The notes beneath the pieces were generated by a model. The model ran no database searches and was not told the DNA's origin. It was given only the letters and a program-made list of their open reading frames with translations. A stretch of 33,960 nt of DNA from JANMEX01 sp043744175 (GTDB lineage Bacteria > Pseudomonadota > Alphaproteobacteria > Rhizobiales > Rhizobiaceae): assembly GCA_043744175.1 (NCBI GenBank), contig JAYTVD010000018.1, forward strand, positions 1-33,960, in the 5' to 3' direction. Shown here piece after piece: positions 24,692-33,470 of the stretch (its first letter is position 1; the number at the start of each line of letters is the position of its first letter). The translations under genes were made by a program, and so were the position numbers.

Positions 24692-25555
24692 ATGAGTAAA
24701 ATTTCCACCACTCTTTTGGTCGGTCTTTCGGCCTATTCCCTGCTCACCATGCCGACGCTGGCCACTGACCGCTATGGCAATAATCCCGCCATCATCGTCT
24801 CGCCGGATCTTTCCGCGCCGTGGGTCATGCAGCTTCGCGAAATGCCTGCGCCGCTGAAAATGCGCAAGGTGCGCACCGTGTCTCCAGACACTGTCATCCT
24901 TGGCCAGCCGTCGGACGATGTGATTGTCATCGGCGCGACGACGACCCGCAAGAAGCGTACGAAAGTGATGATTGATCCCCAGTTTAGCAGCGGCATCGTG
25001 CAGATTGAGCCGCAGCGCACCCTGCCCGAACCGCTGGTGCAACAGGCCTCGCTTACAGTTCCGAGCCATATTACGGAAAAGCAATCGAAGGAAATTGATC
25101 CGCAATTTTTACCACAGGAAGTGTCGTATGACGGCAGCGAACCAGCGGGCACTATCGTTATTGATACCGGCCAGCGCTTCCTGTTCTTAGTCGAGGGCAA
25201 TGGTCAAGCGCGGCGCTATGGCGTGGGCGTTGGCAAGCCGGGCTTTGAATGGTCCGGCACGCATAAGATTACGCGCAAGGCCGAATGGCCGGATTGGACG
25301 CCGCCGCAGGAAATGAAAATCCGCGTGCGCGCCAAGGAAGGCCGCATTTTGCCGGACCATATGGATGGCGGGCCGAACAATCCGCTCGGCGCACGCGCCA
25401 TGTATCTTGGTGCAACGCAATATCGCATTCACGGCACAAACCAGCCATGGACCATCGGGCATAATGTGTCGTCCGGCTGCATTCGTATGCGCAATGAAGA
25501 CGTGACGGACCTGTATGAGCGCGTCGGCGTGGGCACGACAGTTATCGTGCAGTGA
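24692..25555 (+). CDS. L,D-transpeptidase (YkuD/ErfK family)
   Basis: A 287-residue exported enzyme with a signal peptide ending near LATD (about 23-26). It has a long, Pro-rich linker and a YkuD catalytic domain at about 153-286. The active-site block is RIHGTNQPWTIG (His247-Gly248) followed by SSGCIRMRN with the nucleophile Cys263 and Arg265. Such enzymes make 3-3 crosslinks in peptidoglycan or attach outer-membrane lipoproteins to it. Which of these it does is not readable. GAGGT precedes the ATG at 9 nt. A strong terminator follows at 25608. It stands alone and diverges from tag. Confidence 0.92.
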   Translation: MSKISTTLLVGLSAYSLLTMPTLATDRYGNNPAIIVSPDLSAPWVMQLREMPAPLKMRKVRTVSPDTVILGQPSDDVIVIGATTTRKKRTKVMIDPQFSSGIVQIEPQRTLPEPLVQQASLTVPSHITEKQSKEIDPQFLPQEVSYDGSEPAGTIVIDTGQRFLFLVEGNGQARRYGVGVGKPGFEWSGTHKITRKAEWPDWTPPQEMKIRVRAKEGRILPDHMDGGPNNPLGARAMYLGATQYRIHGTNQPWTIGHNVSSGCIRMRNEDVTDLYERVGVGTTVIVQ

Positions 25556-25607
25556 TTTCAGTTAGGGGCGTGGGGCATAAGTAAAAACCAAATTAGCCTC
25601 ACTTAAG

Positions 25608-25637
25608 AAGCGGCGCTTGCAACGGCGCCGCTTTTTT
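25608..25637 (+). terminator. Intrinsic terminator of the L,D-transpeptidase gene
   Basis: AAGCGGCGC at 25608-25616 and its exact complement at 25625-25633 form a 9-bp stem with an 8-nt loop, running into a T-run at 25632-25637. The run overlaps the glcF stop codon on the other strand. No matching T-run exists for the minus strand. Confidence 0.85.
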
Positions 25638-26925
25638 ATTGAAGGCTGGCAGGCTTCTCGCCGCCATAGGCCCAGTCGAGCAGCTCTACTGTATGCACGA
25701 TGGGAATGTTGGTCGCCGCGCCAATTTGTTTCATGCAGCCAAGATTTCCAGCGGCGATAATAACCGCGCCTGTCGCTTTGATGTTCTTCACTTTGCGGTC
25801 GCGAAGCTGCGTGGCGATATCGGATTGCATGATGTTATATGTGCCCGCCGAGCCGCAGCAGAGGTGGCCTTCGGCTGGTTCCTTCACCACAAAGCCTGCT
25901 TTGGTGAGCAAATCCTTAGGCGCTTTGGTCACTTTCTGGCCGTGCTGTAGCGAACAGGCAGAATGATAAGCGACTGTGACGCCCGCCTTGAACTTTGGCG
26001 CGGGCAGTTCTAGTTCGCTTAAGAACTCAGTGATGTCTTTCGCCAGCGCCGAGATTTTCGCGGCCTTATCCTTATACGCCGCATCCAAGCGCAGCATGTG
26101 GCCGTAGTCTTTTATCGTCGTGCCGCAGCCGGATGTTGTGACAATAATCGCATCCAGCCCGCCGTTTTCGATTTCGCGGGTCCATACATCGACATTGTTT
26201 TTGGCAAACGCCAGCGCGGCATCATGCTTGCCCATATGTTGGGTCAGCGCACCGCAGCAGCCCTCGCCCTTGGGGCTCACCACTTCGATGTTCAGACGGT
26301 TAAGCAAGCGCCGCGTGGTGGCATTGATGCCGGGGTCCAATACCGACTGCGCACAGCCGCCGAGAATGGCGACGCGGGCGATTGGCTTTTCGAGTTTCAC
26401 AGGCACGAATGGCGCGGCAACCGGCAGTGTTTTTGGCGCTAGTTTCAGCATCGCAGCGAGTGGTTTTAGGACCGACACTTTTTCAAAAGTCGAGATGAAC
26501 GGGTGGCCGAACTGCGCCAGTTTCAGCGCCGTTTTGAAGCGGTTCGGATAAGGCAACACTGCCGCCAGCGTGGCACGGATGAGGCGGTCCATGATCGGGC
26601 GGCGATAGGTTTTTTCAATGTGCTCGCGGGCGTGGTCCACAAGATGCATGTAGTTCACGCCGGATGGACATGTGGTCATGCAAGCGAAGCATGACAGGCA
26701 ACGATCAATATGCGTCACCGTCACCTTGTCTGCCGGGCGGTCGTTTTCCAGCATGTCTTTGATGAGATAAATCCGCCCGCGCGGGCTATCCAACTCATTG
26801 CCGAGTGTCACATAGGTCGGGCATGTCGCGGTGCAGAAGCCGCAATGCACACAAGAGCGCAAAATAGAGTCCGCCTCCGCTGTTGCGAGGTTCGCAAGTT
26901 GGGCAAGGGTGAAGGATGTTTGCAT
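25636..26925 (-). CDS. glcF: Glycolate oxidase iron-sulfur subunit GlcF
   Basis: A 429-residue subunit that carries electrons from the flavin subunits of glycolate oxidase to the respiratory chain. Two 4Fe-4S clusters are bound by C25-x2-C28-x2-C31-x3-C35 (CVHCGFCTATCP) and C76-x2-C79-x2-C82-x3-C86 (CLSCFACMTTCP). Two CCG-type cysteine-rich domains follow, one with GEGCCGALTQHMG and one with GHLCCGSAGTYNIMQ. Length fits E. coli GlcF (407). Its ATG shares one base with the glcE stop (TGATG), so translation is coupled. It is the last gene of the HAD-glcD-glcE-glcF unit. Confidence 0.95.
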   Translation of the reverse strand: MQTSFTLAQLANLATAEADSILRSCVHCGFCTATCPTYVTLGNELDSPRGRIYLIKDMLENDRPADKVTVTHIDRCLSCFACMTTCPSGVNYMHLVDHAREHIEKTYRRPIMDRLIRATLAAVLPYPNRFKTALKLAQFGHPFISTFEKVSVLKPLAAMLKLAPKTLPVAAPFVPVKLEKPIARVAILGGCAQSVLDPGINATTRRLLNRLNIEVVSPKGEGCCGALTQHMGKHDAALAFAKNNVDVWTREIENGGLDAIIVTTSGCGTTIKDYGHMLRLDAAYKDKAAKISALAKDITEFLSELELPAPKFKAGVTVAYHSACSLQHGQKVTKAPKDLLTKAGFVVKEPAEGHLCCGSAGTYNIMQSDIATQLRDRKVKNIKATGAVIIAAGNLGCMKQIGAATNIPIVHTVELLDWAYGGEKPASLQ

Positions 26926-28121
26926 CAGACCATCCTTCTCGGATTCAAAATTCCCAGCGGATCAAACTGCTCCTTAAGCCGTTGCGACAGCGCGGCTAGG
27001 GCTGGTGGCTGGGGCTCGAAGACGGGCGTTGATTGGCGGTGATGTTCGTAGGCGCGGATGAGCGTGGCGTGGCCGCCACCGTGTTTTTTAATGAGCGCAC
27101 GCAGCGGCGTGGCCTCTGGTCCGCTTTCCATGCGCATCCAAATCAGTCCCCCCTGCCAATCGTAAAAAGCATCCACGCCTGCCTTCAATCTGATATCGGC
27201 AACGATGGCGTGGCCGCTCATCGGGGGTACGGAAACACGCCATAGCGGGCGGTTGGTGTGGTCGGCGAATGGCGCGCAATCACGCACTTCACGCCATAGT
27301 TTGCGGGACAAATCTTCCGGCAAAATATCCGCCCTGATGCCCAGTAACGTACGGAGTTTTTCAATACGATAAGCCACTGATTTGGCAAAGCCCTCGATGC
27401 GCAGCAGCGTGGCTGGCTCGGCTGACAGCGTGCCGTCGATCACCTTGCTAACCACGGTTATGGGCAGGTGCGCGGCGGACGAGACTTCGGCGCTGGAGCC
27501 CATCGCCACGGCCATCGCGACGGTTGCCGCTTCATCGTCCAGTCCTATCAGCACCAAAGTTTGCTCAGTTTCGGCGGCGGGCAACACTTTGAAAATCACA
27601 TCTGTCAAAACCGCCAGCGTGCCCCATGAACCTGCAATTCCCTTGGAGAGATCATAGCCGGTGACGTTTTTCATCACCCGCCCGCCGGATTTGAACAATT
27701 CACCGCGACCGGACACGGCCTCAATGCCCAAAATATGGTCCCGCGCCGCGCCCGCTTTTAGACGACGCGGGCCGGACGCATTAGTGGCTAAAACGCCGCC
27801 GATCGTGCCCTTGCCCGGCACTTGCGCCAGCACATTGGCGTAGTCCAACGGTTCAAATGCCAATTGTTGGCCCTTGGTTACCAGCAGCGCTTCGACTTCC
27901 TCTATCGGCGTTCCGGCTTTGAGCGAAATGACAAGTTCTTCCGGTTCGTAGAAATTCACGCCCGTGAGTTTGGAAAGGTCGAGTTTATTGTCAGCCGTCA
28001 CCAACCTGCCAATGCGCGTCTTGGAACCTTGGCCAAATATTTCCAGCGTCTCGCCAGTTTCAGTGGCGGCGAGGATAATGTCGCGGATTTCGGTGGGGGT
28101 GGTGGGGAGGTGAGTTATCAC
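26925..28121 (-). CDS. glcE: Glycolate oxidase subunit GlcE
   Basis: A 398-residue FAD-binding subunit of glycolate oxidase, related to GlcD. It has the FAD_binding_4 (PCMH-type) domain: EILEIFGQGSKTRIG-like opening, PGKGTIGGVLATNASGPRRL, and GRVMKNVTGYDLSKGIAGSWGTLAVLTDV. The C-terminus LKEQFDPLGILNPRRM is the usual ending of the family. The start is GTG at 28121, overlapping the glcD stop codon (TAGTG); this is preferred because the coupling matches the rest of the operon. It is slightly longer than E. coli GlcE (350). Confidence 0.94.
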   Translation of the reverse strand: MITHLPTTPTEIRDIILAATETGETLEIFGQGSKTRIGRLVTADNKLDLSKLTGVNFYEPEELVISLKAGTPIEEVEALLVTKGQQLAFEPLDYANVLAQVPGKGTIGGVLATNASGPRRLKAGAARDHILGIEAVSGRGELFKSGGRVMKNVTGYDLSKGIAGSWGTLAVLTDVIFKVLPAAETEQTLVLIGLDDEAATVAMAVAMGSSAEVSSAAHLPITVVSKVIDGTLSAEPATLLRIEGFAKSVAYRIEKLRTLLGIRADILPEDLSRKLWREVRDCAPFADHTNRPLWRVSVPPMSGHAIVADIRLKAGVDAFYDWQGGLIWMRMESGPEATPLRALIKKHGGGHATLIRAYEHHRQSTPVFEPQPPALAALSQRLKEQFDPLGILNPRRMV

Positions 28122-29617
28122 TAAAACCTCGGTATCTCAGGAAATGCCAAATTCCCACCGGACACATGCATACGCCCCAGTTCCGCGCAGCGGCGTAGTT
28201 GGGGGAAGACTTTGCCGGGGTTGAGCAAATGGTTGGCGTCGAACGCGCATTTCACGCGCATTTGGGTGTCCAGATCAATCTGGTTGAACATCACCGGCAT
28301 CAGGTCGCGTTTTTCGACGCCCACACCATGCTCGCCGGTCAGCACACCGCCGACGGCGACGCAGAGGCGCAAAATATCGGCACCGAAGTTTTCGGCTTTT
28401 TCTAGCTGGCCCTCGATGTTGGCATCGTACAAAATGAGCGGGTGTAAATTGCCGTCGCCGGCGTGGAAAACATTGGCAACTTTCAGCCCGTATTTTTCGG
28501 ACATTTCGCGCATACCCTTCAACACTTTGGGCAATTCTTTGCGTGGTATCGTCCCATCCATGCAGTAGTAATCCGGCGAAATGCGCCCTACGGCTGGAAA
28601 CGCCGCCTTGCGGCCTGCCCAGAAATTCATGCGCTCGGCCTCACTCGTTGAGACTTTCAACGTGGTGGATTTATTGGCCAAAGCGATTGTCTCGACGCGG
28701 GTCAGAAGATCGTCAACCTCCGCCTCCGGCCCGTCCAGCTCGACGATTAGCAGCGCTTCGACATCGCGCGGGTACCCAGCGTGTACGAAATCTTCCGCCG
28801 CGTGGATGGCGGGACGGTCCATCATTTCCATGCCGCCGGGGATGATGCCGGCCGCTATGATATCCGCCACGCATTGGCCCGCTGCCTCGCTGGATGAAAA
28901 GCCGATGAGCGCCGCACGAGCGGTTTCCGGCTTTTGCAACACGCGAACGGTGACTTCGGTGACGACGCCGAGCAGACCTTCCGAGCCTGTCATCAGCCCA
29001 AGCAGATCATAGCCTTCGCTATCCAAATGCTGGCCGCCGAGGCGGATGATGTCGCCATTGATGAGCACCATTTCGACGCCCAAAACATTGCTGGCTGTCA
29101 GCCCGTATTTCAACGAGTGCACCCCGCCGGAATTTTCCGCGACATTGCCGCCGATGGAGCAGGCGATCTGGCTGGACGGGTCCGGCGCGTAGTAAAATCC
29201 GTCCGCCTCAACGGCGCGGGTGATGCCTAGATTTGTCACGCCCGGCTGCGCTGTCACTGTACGGTTCATCAGGTCCACATCCAGCACTCTGTTGAAGCGC
29301 GACATCACCAGAAGCACAGCGTCTTCCAGCGGTAACGCACCGCCGGACAATGATGTGCCGGAGCCGCGCGGCACGACTTTGATCTTTTCCTTGTCGCAAT
29401 ATTTCAAGATTTTTGACACTTGCGCCGTGGTCTGTGGCAGCACGACCAGCATGGGCATTTGGCGGTAGGCCGTCAGCCCGTCGCTCTCGAAAACCCGCAT
29501 TCCCGTTTGGCTGTCCACGATGCCATCGCCATCCACGAACTCGCGCAATTGCGCGATGATTTCGCTGCGCTTCTCAAGCGTCTTGGCATTGGGTTTTGGC
29601 ATCATCAGCGATGTCAT
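28121..29617 (-). CDS. glcD: Glycolate oxidase subunit GlcD
   Basis: A 498-residue FAD-dependent catalytic subunit oxidising glycolate (and often D-lactate) to the 2-oxo acid. The FAD_binding_4 domain reads VVPRGSGTSLSGGALPLEDAVLL and CSIGGNVAENSGGVHSLKYGLTASNV. The FAD-linked oxidase C domain contains NVFHAGDGNLHPLI and GVLTGEHGVGVEKRDLM, with the conserved His residues. The end is CAFDANHLLNPGKVFP. Length is close to E. coli GlcD (499). The ATG at 29617 is 15 bp after the HAD gene stop. With GlcE and GlcF it forms the membrane-linked complex; the glyoxylate made can be handled by the gyaR product. Confidence 0.96.
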   Translation of the reverse strand: MTSLMMPKPNAKTLEKRSEIIAQLREFVDGDGIVDSQTGMRVFESDGLTAYRQMPMLVVLPQTTAQVSKILKYCDKEKIKVVPRGSGTSLSGGALPLEDAVLLVMSRFNRVLDVDLMNRTVTAQPGVTNLGITRAVEADGFYYAPDPSSQIACSIGGNVAENSGGVHSLKYGLTASNVLGVEMVLINGDIIRLGGQHLDSEGYDLLGLMTGSEGLLGVVTEVTVRVLQKPETARAALIGFSSSEAAGQCVADIIAAGIIPGGMEMMDRPAIHAAEDFVHAGYPRDVEALLIVELDGPEAEVDDLLTRVETIALANKSTTLKVSTSEAERMNFWAGRKAAFPAVGRISPDYYCMDGTIPRKELPKVLKGMREMSEKYGLKVANVFHAGDGNLHPLILYDANIEGQLEKAENFGADILRLCVAVGGVLTGEHGVGVEKRDLMPVMFNQIDLDTQMRVKCAFDANHLLNPGKVFPQLRRCAELGRMHVSGGNLAFPEIPRF

Positions 29618-29632
29618 GGGAGTGGTTCCGCG

Positions 29633-30307
29633 CTACGTCTGGAGCGTTATAGATACGCGACCATCGCTTCCCGTCAATGCTTTATAGCCGGTATAGTCGG
29701 GAATGGTTGCCAGCGCGGTTTCGTACTTATGCGTATGCGTGGCCGTGATGACCACGACCGACGCGCCCGATGCCTCGCCCGCCAATATGCCTGCGGGCGC
29801 ATCTTCAAACACCAGACAATCGGCAATATCCACACCTAGCTTTTCCGCGCCCATCATGAAGCAGCGCGGGTTGGGCTTGCCTTGCTTCACATCCTCGCCC
29901 GTGACCATAATATCCGGACGTGGGATGCCCGCTTTCGCCATGCGCACCAGTGCCAGCTCTTTAGGTGCGGAGGTGACGATGGCCCAGCGGTTGCGCGGCA
30001 GGGAATTGAGGAACTCAATCGCGCCGCCAATTGGCACGATGCCTTCCAAATCAATCATCTCATCGGCGCAAATTTGATCGGTTTCCGCTTGCGGGTCAAC
30101 GCCGGGCAGGCCGAGGCGTGCAATGGTATCAAAGCCGCGCACGCCGTGAATGGTCGGCAAAAATGTTGCCACATCCAGCCCGTGCTTTTCCGCCCATTTG
30201 GTCCAGACGCGCTCAGCGGCAACGATGGAGTTTAGTATTGTGCCATCCATATCAAACAGAAAAGCGGCATATGGCCTGTTCAAAACAAGCGTCTTAGGTG
30301 CGGTCAC
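29633..30307 (-). CDS. HAD-IA family phosphatase
   Basis: A 224-residue phosphatase. Motif I FLFDMDGTILNS carries the nucleophile and acid/base Asp pair, motif II is AIVTSAPKE, motif III is the Lys of KQGKPNP, and motif IV is LVFEDAPAGILAG. A helical cap lies between motif I and II. It most resembles sugar-phosphate phosphatases such as YfbT/HxpA and yeast glycerol-phosphatase types, more than E. coli Gph. Yet it is the first gene of the glcDEF unit (15-bp gap), so a role in making glycolate from 2-phosphoglycolate must be considered. The start is GTG at 30307; the upstream ATG in another frame runs straight to a stop. Confidence 0.88.
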   Translation of the reverse strand: MTAPKTLVLNRPYAAFLFDMDGTILNSIVAAERVWTKWAEKHGLDVATFLPTIHGVRGFDTIARLGLPGVDPQAETDQICADEMIDLEGIVPIGGAIEFLNSLPRNRWAIVTSAPKELALVRMAKAGIPRPDIMVTGEDVKQGKPNPRCFMMGAEKLGVDIADCLVFEDAPAGILAGEASGASVVVITATHTHKYETALATIPDYTGYKALTGSDGRVSITLQT

Positions 30308-30340
30308 GATGACGAATCCATGTCGTTGGGAGGGACGAGC

Positions 30341-30373
30341 CTTATAGTGATGCTATGGGCGGAAGGCTGTCAA
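30341..30373 (-). promoter_or_regulatory. Weak promoter candidate for the HAD-glcDEF unit
   Basis: On the minus strand TTGACA (30368-30373) is a perfect -35 sequence, and TATAAG (30341-30346) lies downstream. The spacer is 21 nt, longer than the usual 16-18, so it would be poor without an activator. It lies in the 78-bp gap between the DUF3422 stop and the HAD start. Confidence 0.3.
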
Positions 30374-30385
30374 CGCTGGATACTA

Positions 30386-31684
30386 TCAGCTCTCATTATG
30401 ATGATTGCGAATCCGGCGCACAACCAGCCAAATTGCCAGCAATGCCACGGGCACAAATAGCGCCGTCAGCAGTGAGGGTGACAGGCCGTCTAAATGGCCC
30501 TCCGCGCCCTTGGCGAGGTAGGAAAATAGGCCGACCACATAGTAGGAAACCGCAGCCACAGATAGGCCCTCCACCGTCTGCTGCAAGCGTAGCTGAAGGC
30601 GAGCGCGGTGGTTCATGGACGTGAGCAAATCGCTGTTCTGGTTTTGCAGCGCGACATCTACCCATGTGCGCAAAAGGTTTGCGGCGCGGGTGAGTTTGCG
30701 CGACAGGTTGGCTTGGCGATCTTCCACTGATCTACAAGTGCGCATGGCGGGGGCCATACGCTTTTGCAAGAATGCGGCCAACGTTTCGTAGCCCTCGACG
30801 GGCTTTTCTTCCAAGGCTTCGAGGCGTTCCAGCACGATGCCGTCATAGGCTTTGCTGGCGCCGAAACGATAAAGCGAAGACGCTGCATCAGCTTCCAACT
30901 CGGCGGCAAGCTCGGTTAGCTGCTCCAGCAAATGCGCGTTGTCGCGGCCTTCGCCATCCTTCATTTCCAGTGTTAGCGCCGCCAGTCGGTCTTCCATTTT
31001 GCGAATGCGGGTGGAGAGCGATATGGCCAGCGGCAGGCCAAGCATAGCCAGCGTGCGGTAGGTTTCAATCTCGATAAGCCGCTGCGCCAGCGCGCCAATA
31101 CGGGCCGGTGTCAGCCCGCCGTCCAATATCGTCAGGCGCGTGAGACCATCCGCGTCCTGGCGAAAGTCAGTGAGAATTGTCGCCGTGCCATTTTCGATTT
31201 CAGACGCGCAGAGGCTGGCGACATCATAGGCGGCGTAGAATTTTTTCGCATCGCGCGGGCGCTTGTGAATTTCTAAACGTATGCCAGAAATCACCGTGCC
31301 GGGCGCGGAAAAGCCGGAACCAAATGGATGCTCGTGATTGCCATTGCCATTGCTGATTGGGCCTTCGTAGAGATAGGTCGAAAACTCGGTGTGCCGCTCC
31401 CAGCGCAGCGTGCCGGCACCATAGTTCAATATGTGATGGCGCGCGCTTCTGTCCGGCGGGGCAACGCCTGCTGCGCGACTTAGGTCCGACAGCACCGCAT
31501 GGTCCACCACGAACCCGGCCTCGGTGAAAAAGGCCAGCTGAATGAGCAAGCGCGGCGCGGAAATCAGTGGATATGGTCTGGCGTGAACCTCGCCAAGCGC
31601 GGCAGGCCGCTGGTGATTGGCGGCAAAGCCTAGCACTGTGCCGGTGGACAACCGCATATCATAAGCTTCGCTTGATCCGTCCAT
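30386..31684 (-). CDS. DUF3422 family membrane protein
   Basis: A 432-residue protein of unknown function found mainly in alpha- and betaproteobacteria. The family hallmark near the N-terminus is LGEVHARPYPLISAPRLLIQLAF. The middle is a long helical region (about 250-380) with many Glu, Leu and Arg residues, likely coiled coil. Two hydrophobic segments near the C-terminus (VSYYVVGLFSYLAKG and LLTALFVPVALLAIWLVV) make a membrane hairpin. The ATG at 31684 has GGGGG just upstream and is chosen over the in-frame TTG at 31717. It lies 78 bp upstream of the HAD gene on the same strand, and diverges from the lut regulator. Its role is unknown. Confidence 0.88.
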   Translation of the reverse strand: MDGSSEAYDMRLSTGTVLGFAANHQRPAALGEVHARPYPLISAPRLLIQLAFFTEAGFVVDHAVLSDLSRAAGVAPPDRSARHHILNYGAGTLRWERHTEFSTYLYEGPISNGNGNHEHPFGSGFSAPGTVISGIRLEIHKRPRDAKKFYAAYDVASLCASEIENGTATILTDFRQDADGLTRLTILDGGLTPARIGALAQRLIEIETYRTLAMLGLPLAISLSTRIRKMEDRLAALTLEMKDGEGRDNAHLLEQLTELAAELEADAASSLYRFGASKAYDGIVLERLEALEEKPVEGYETLAAFLQKRMAPAMRTCRSVEDRQANLSRKLTRAANLLRTWVDVALQNQNSDLLTSMNHRARLQLRLQQTVEGLSVAAVSYYVVGLFSYLAKGAEGHLDGLSPSLLTALFVPVALLAIWLVVRRIRNHHNES

Positions 31685-31844
31685 ATCGACCCCCGTCGTT
31701 TCTTGTCGTTTGAACAAAACGCGGTTTTTCTAATCCGTCGAAATGCGACATCAAATAGTGTGTGCCGCGTGATATCTGAAGTGTCCAAGATAAAATCGAT
31801 TGAAGTTAGATGCCTATTTGTCGCAGGCTAAGTGGATAATATTC

Positions 31845-31876
31845 TTGACCAGTTTGAGCGATCCGTTATTCTGGTC
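31845..31876 (+). promoter_or_regulatory. Promoter with operator-like inverted repeat upstream of the lut regulator
   Basis: TTGACC (31845-31850) and TATTCT (31867-31872) with a 16-nt spacer form a fair sigma-70 promoter. GACCAG (31847-31852) and its complement CTGGTC (31871-31876) overlap the -35 and -10 boxes, a layout suited to repression by the GntR-family product encoded immediately downstream. AAGGAG (31880-31885) then precedes the ATG by 5 nt, leaving a very short leader. Confidence 0.5.
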
Positions 31877-31890
31877 GACAAGGAGCCGCA

Positions 31891-32703
31891 ATGTCCGTCG
31901 AAATATTCAAGCCCATTCGCCACACGCGTACTGCCGATGATGTCGTTTCGCAGATTGAGGAGCGCATACTGGAGGGCGTTCTAAGGGTCGGAGACCAGTT
32001 GCCGGCCGAGCGCGAACTGGCGCTGCAATTTGAGGTGTCGCGCCCGATTTTGCGCGATGCGTTGAAGGAACTTGAGGACAAGGGCCTCATCATCACGCGC
32101 CACGGAGGCGGCACGTTTATCGCTGATATTATTGGCCAAGTGTTTTCCAAACCCGTAGTGGATTTGATAGGTTCGCACCCGAAAGCCACAGCCGACTATC
32201 TGGAATATCGTCGGGAAATTGAGTCTCTTGCCGCTGGACACGCAGCTGTTCGGGCCACGGCAAATGACCGGATTATGCTGCAATCCATCATCGACAAGAT
32301 GGAAGCCGCCCATAAAATTGAACGCTTTGATGAAGAGGCACGGATTGATCTTGAGTTTCACTATGCCATTGGCGAGTGTGCTTATAACATTATTTTGCTG
32401 CACACGCTGCGCTCCTGCTACCGGCTGCATGAGGATGGTGTGTTCTATAATCGCTCGCTGATTTATGGATTCCCCGGCGCGCGCGATGCGCTTTTGGCGC
32501 AACACAAGGCGCTGGCTGAGGCCATTATTTCCGGCAATGCCGCGCTCTCGCGCCAGCGTGCCTGCGAGCATATCAATTTTGTAGAGACCTGCATGGCTGA
32601 GGCGCAGCGCAGCGGCGAGTGGCAGCGGCTTTCCACAATGCGGCTGCAACAGCGCAACAATACACGCAGACCCGTTACCCAGAAGAAGGCGAACCAACTG
32701 TGA
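31891..32703 (+). CDS. GntR-family (FadR-type) transcriptional regulator
   Basis: A 270-residue dimeric DNA-binding regulator. The winged helix is at about 10-75 (QIEERILEGVLRVGDQLPAERELALQFEVSRPILRDALKELEDKGLI). The FCD ligand-binding domain is at about 90-240, with REIESLAAG and FHYAIGECAYN helices, the latter holding residues that bind metal in FCD domains. The best guess is control of lactate utilization, in the manner of LldR or LutR, because its stop overlaps the lutA start. Auto-repression is suggested by the inverted repeat over its promoter. It diverges from the DUF3422 gene. The effector is inferred from context only. Confidence 0.9.
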   Translation: MSVEIFKPIRHTRTADDVVSQIEERILEGVLRVGDQLPAERELALQFEVSRPILRDALKELEDKGLIITRHGGGTFIADIIGQVFSKPVVDLIGSHPKATADYLEYRREIESLAAGHAAVRATANDRIMLQSIIDKMEAAHKIERFDEEARIDLEFHYAIGECAYNIILLHTLRSCYRLHEDGVFYNRSLIYGFPGARDALLAQHKALAEAIISGNAALSRQRACEHINFVETCMAEAQRSGEWQRLSTMRLQQRNNTRRPVTQKKANQL

Positions 32704-33470
32704 CAAAGACGATGAAAAAACCCAGCGTTGGCCTGTTTGTAACCTGTCTGGTGGACCTGTTCCGGCCCAGCGTCGGGTTCTCTGCGGTCAAACTATTGGA
32801 AGATGCCGGCTGCGAAGTTGACGTGCCGGTTAGCCAAACCTGCTGCGGGCAACCGGCGTTTAACTCCGGCGATAAGAAAGACGCACGAGACATCGCGTGC
32901 CAAGTTATCAAAGCATTTGAAGACTATGACTATGTCGTAGCCCCATCCGGCTCCTGCACGGGCATGATGGCCAAGCACTATGGCGAACTATTTGTAGGCG
33001 ACGCCAAATGGGAAGCCCGTGCCAAGGCCTTCAGCGCCAAGACGCATGAACTTGTGTCATTTCTCACCAATGTGATGTTCGTGTCCAACCTCAACGTTGC
33101 CCACAATGGCAGCGTGACTTATCATGACAGTTGCTCGGGCCTGCGCGAACTCAACATCCAAAAACAGCCGCGCAAATTGCTGAGGAGCATTGAAGGGCTG
33201 ACGCTCACCGAAATGAAAGACCCGGATGTATGCTGCGGCTTTGGCGGCACTTTCTGCGTCAAATATCCGGATATTTCCAACAAGATTGTCTCGGAAAAAA
33301 CCACACATATTAAGGCCTCCGGCGCGGAAACTTTGCTGGCTGGTGATCTGGGCTGTCTGATGAATATGGCGGGAAAATTGAAGCGCGAAGGCTCGAACAT
33401 CAAAGCCCGGCACGTCGCGGAAGTGCTGGCGGGCATGACTGATACGCCGGCGATTGGGGAGGCATCATGA
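32700..33470 (+). CDS. lutA: L-lactate utilization protein LutA
   Basis: A 256-residue protein of the LutA/YkgE family, part of the LutABC iron-sulfur enzyme that oxidises L-lactate to pyruvate. Two CCG cysteine-rich domains bind iron-sulfur or link to quinone: QTCCGQPAFNSGD (48-50) and VCCGFGGTFCVKYPD (178-180), with SGSCTGMM near 83-90 and HDSCSGLRE near 142-150. The GTG at 32700 overlaps the regulator stop (GTGA); the ATG at 32712 is an alternative start. Its own stop overlaps the next gene by four bases. Some relatives act on other 2-hydroxy acids. Confidence 0.9.
   Translation: MTKTMKKPSVGLFVTCLVDLFRPSVGFSAVKLLEDAGCEVDVPVSQTCCGQPAFNSGDKKDARDIACQVIKAFEDYDYVVAPSGSCTGMMAKHYGELFVGDAKWEARAKAFSAKTHELVSFLTNVMFVSNLNVAHNGSVTYHDSCSGLRELNIQKQPRKLLRSIEGLTLTEMKDPDVCCGFGGTFCVKYPDISNKIVSEKTTHIKASGAETLLAGDLGCLMNMAGKLKREGSNIKARHVAEVLAGMTDTPAIGEAS

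Noticed and set aside
24512..25105. A 197-codon open frame on the minus strand
   Set aside because: It lies opposite the L,D-transpeptidase gene and its upstream region, has an Arg/His-rich composition and no recognisable motif, while the plus-strand gene has a signal peptide and a full catalytic site.
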